Positions 62,221 through 64,000 of a stretch of 64,000 bases of DNA are shown here, piece by piece. Source of the DNA: CAYWXK01 sp964462515. GTDB taxonomy: Bacteria > Planctomycetota > Phycisphaerae > Sedimentisphaerales > Anaerobacaceae. Both the position numbers and the translations under genes were made by a program. The notes beneath the pieces were generated by a model that had not been told where the DNA came from, did no database searches, and saw only the letters and a program-made list of their open reading frames with translations. The DNA lies in assembly GCA_964462515.1 (NCBI GenBank), contig CAYWXK010000018.1, positions 17,548 to 81,547 on the forward strand, given 5' to 3'. Every line of letters starts with the position of its first letter. Positions within the stretch are counted from its first letter, which is position 1.

Positions 62221-63078
62221 ATGTTAGACGCTCTAAAGAAAATACTCGAAGGGTTGTATAATAGGTATAACCATCATAACCTCATAAAGCCGGACCCGCT
62301 GCAATTTGTATATCAATATACCCAGCCCTCTGATAAAGAGATAGTCGCATTTTTGGCAGCGGCGCTCGCCTATGGCCGGGTGGAACAGATAGAAAAAAGC
62401 TTAAGCAATTTATTTTCGCGTATGGGAAAAAGTCCATACACGTTTGTTAAGAATTTCGATAAAACAGGTCGGGAAAAGTTAATTAGTTTCAAGCATCGCT
62501 TCACCACAGGCGGGGACATTGCCGATTTGCTTACGCTGTTAAAGAAGGTTCTGAACCGATACGGCAGTATCGAGAGTTTTTTTGTTGGGGGTTACAGTCC
62601 GAACGATAAGAATATCATTCCGGCCTTATCGAGATTTTGCGATTCGCTGTGGAAAATATACGCGAAAGAGCATAATGGTCAACCTACCGTTGGTCTAAAG
62701 TTTCTGTTAGCTGGTCCTGCGGGCGGCAGCGCCTGCAAACGGCTGAATCTTTTTCTGCGGTGGATGGTGCGGAAAGATGATGTTGACCTCGGTTTATGGA
62801 AATCAATTGATAGAGCAAAACTCATTGTGCCGGTTGATGTGCATATAGGCCGCCTGAGCAGAATTCTGGGGTTCCATAATCATAAGACAATTTCTCTTGC
62901 GAGTGCCATAGAAATCACAGAAAGTTTTGCACAGATTGAACCCGCCGACCCGGTTAAGTATGATTTTGCACTGTCCAGAATCGGCATAACAGAAGGCTGT
63001 AACGGCAAATACAACTTGCGATGTAAAGACTGTGAGCTTTTTAATCTTTGCCACAGAGGATACAGAGAAACAAAGTAA
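62221..63078 (+). CDS. TIGR02757 family protein
   Basis: 285 residues from ATG 62221 (MLDALKKILEGLYNRYNHHN). Family motifs: DPLQFVYQY, AFLAAALAYGRVEQI, LNLFLRWMVRKDDVDLGLW, VPVDVHIGRLSRILGF and YDFALSRIGITEGCNGKYNLRCKDCELFNLC. TIGR02757 proteins resemble helical-bundle DNA glycosylases/endonuclease III at the end (the cysteine series can bind an Fe-S cluster), but activity is unproven. The last residues (HRGYRETK) are encoded by a GCCACAGAG repeat at 63050-63069. No ribosome site. Confidence 0.82.
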   Translation: MLDALKKILEGLYNRYNHHNLIKPDPLQFVYQYTQPSDKEIVAFLAAALAYGRVEQIEKSLSNLFSRMGKSPYTFVKNFDKTGREKLISFKHRFTTGGDIADLLTLLKKVLNRYGSIESFFVGGYSPNDKNIIPALSRFCDSLWKIYAKEHNGQPTVGLKFLLAGPAGGSACKRLNLFLRWMVRKDDVDLGLWKSIDRAKLIVPVDVHIGRLSRILGFHNHKTISLASAIEITESFAQIEPADPVKYDFALSRIGITEGCNGKYNLRCKDCELFNLCHRGYRETK

Positions 63079-63203
63079 ATTATTGACGCATAAGGTAAGA
63101 TATAGTAAAATTCAGTTAGCTTCTCAGAGAGAAACATCTTTGAAGCAAAAAATCGTTCGGATAAAAACTTCAAAGATTAACAAGAAACGATTGTAACGAA
63201 AAT

Positions 63204-63953
63204 ATGATCTATGAATGTAAAGATCACGATACTGCCGTTGAACTTCTCAAAAAAGATTATTTGTTAAAAACTGAAGATAATCTTAAACAAAAAATAGGAG
63301 AGATAGTACAAGATTTTATTACTCGTGGTTTATACAATTCCACAGCTTGTACTGGCAAACAGCTACAGGCCCACTTTGATTATATAGACAGCCTGATTGA
63401 GCATATTATAAAGTCCCTTGAACCAAGCTTTGCCAATATTCCATTAGGACAGTTCAAAGAGAAATTACTTACAATTGTTGATGAAGAATACAAAAAATTA
63501 GTTCCATTCGCTAACTCTCATTTAGTTACGGCTGGATTAGCTCAACCAAATATCCTGAAAGGGTTTGAAATACAAATTAACGATAAGAAAGAAAAGACAA
63601 GACAATCAATTGAAACGAGATTTGCTATCTTGGAGAAGCAAGAAGAAACTCTTGAACCTAAACCACCTGAGTTTCTTCAGAAACTTCTGTGGATACTAAT
63701 GTATGGTAGAAAGTACTGGTGGCTTCTGTTTCTGGCGGTATTGGTATTTTCCTTTTTGTATATTTTGCCGAGATTAAATTTGTTTAGTAAGGAACATGAA
63801 AACATACATCCAGAAGCAAAAACAAGTGGTGGTTCTTCCCAAATAAAAGTAAAACAACCAATTGAAGTTGTTCATAATATCTTGCCAAAGGATTTAGACA
63901 AAAATCTTATCGAACTTCGTGATTCAAAAAAACTTCGTATGCTTATGAGCTGA
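63204..63953 (+). CDS. Single-span membrane protein, unknown function
   Basis: 249 residues. N-terminal ~165 residues helical and soluble (KTEDNLKQKIGEIVQDFITR and on to IETRFAILEKQEETLE), then a membrane helix (WWLLFLAVLVFSFLYIL, residues ~177-195), then a K-rich tail. No family known. AT-rich, unlike the neighbouring genes, so possibly another acquired gene. Followed by 50 bp to the window end. Confidence 0.65.
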   Translation: MIYECKDHDTAVELLKKDYLLKTEDNLKQKIGEIVQDFITRGLYNSTACTGKQLQAHFDYIDSLIEHIIKSLEPSFANIPLGQFKEKLLTIVDEEYKKLVPFANSHLVTAGLAQPNILKGFEIQINDKKEKTRQSIETRFAILEKQEETLEPKPPEFLQKLLWILMYGRKYWWLLFLAVLVFSFLYILPRLNLFSKEHENIHPEAKTSGGSSQIKVKQPIEVVHNILPKDLDKNLIELRDSKKLRMLMS

Positions 63954-64000
63954 CCCCCGAAAACTGTACCATTGCGGATTAGAGGGTATCCTGAAAGAAT

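Noticed and set aside
1..64000. Insertion sequence, integrase, prophage or rRNA genes
   Set aside because: I looked for transposase (DDE, HUH) and recombinase motifs, phage structural genes and rRNA cores on both strands and saw none; only non-coding palindromic elements are present.

Overview
The window reads as a chromosomal piece of a Gram-negative, carbohydrate-degrading bacterium. I think it is most likely a Planctomycetota member of the Phycisphaerae type, but that is inference. The pointers are KDO (kdsB) and TolC-type envelope genes, many large secreted glycoside hydrolases (GH172, GH116, DUF4091, GH5-like), SUMF1, DUF1573 and leucine-rich-repeat lipoproteins, and pilin-like C-terminal tails. 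Standard stop codons are used. Moderate GC is interrupted by one GC-richer patch at about 43.7-46.9 kb.

Layout. 1-4.8 kb: end of an exopolysaccharide locus (bidomain oxidoreductase, heparinase II/III-like protein, GT4 glycosyltransferase). 4.9-10.7 kb, minus strand: a MacAB-TolC-like efflux operon (outer-membrane factor, adaptor, ATPase, permease) with a promoter in front. 10.97-11.07 kb: tRNA-Cys with its promoter. 11.2-21.4 kb: FHA protein, membrane and lipoproteins (one frameshifted), GH5-like and DUF4091 hydrolases, zinc ribbon, MTA phosphorylase and a DUF3592 protein. 21.6-25.1 kb, minus strand: kdsB and pyrG with an FRG-domain gene between them. 25.4-29.1 kb: RbsBAC-type sugar ABC transporter. 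29.2-38.7 kb: a tryptophan operon, trpL(attenuator)-E-[two foreign genes]-G-D-[S23 four-helix-bundle gene]-F-B-A. trpC is absent. 38.7-53 kb: an accessory region of lipoproteins, small membrane proteins, two LRR proteins, a SASA esterase, a redoxin and coiled-coil proteins. 53.1-59.6 kb: glycan-degradation genes (GH172, an alpha/alpha-barrel protein, GH116 with an inserted beta-domain). 59.6-64 kb: MDR dehydrogenase, flavodiiron protein, TIGR02757 protein and a membrane protein.

The most striking property is an unusual load of short palindromic dispersed repeats of several families. They lie between genes, inside genes in frame (kdsB, trpE, the front of the transporter ATPase, probably the heparinase-like gene), at the 3' ends of genes where they encode C-terminal tails, and inside the trp attenuator. 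In three places accessory genes sit inside otherwise conserved operons bounded by inverted copies of such repeats: FRG between kdsB and pyrG, two unknown genes between trpE and trpG, and S23 between trpD and trpF. No transposase or recombinase is present. I regard these repeat-bounded operon-resident cassettes as the best candidate for something undescribed. The second strong find is a complete classical trp attenuator with a 17-codon leader containing three consecutive Trp codons and an 11-bp antiterminator.
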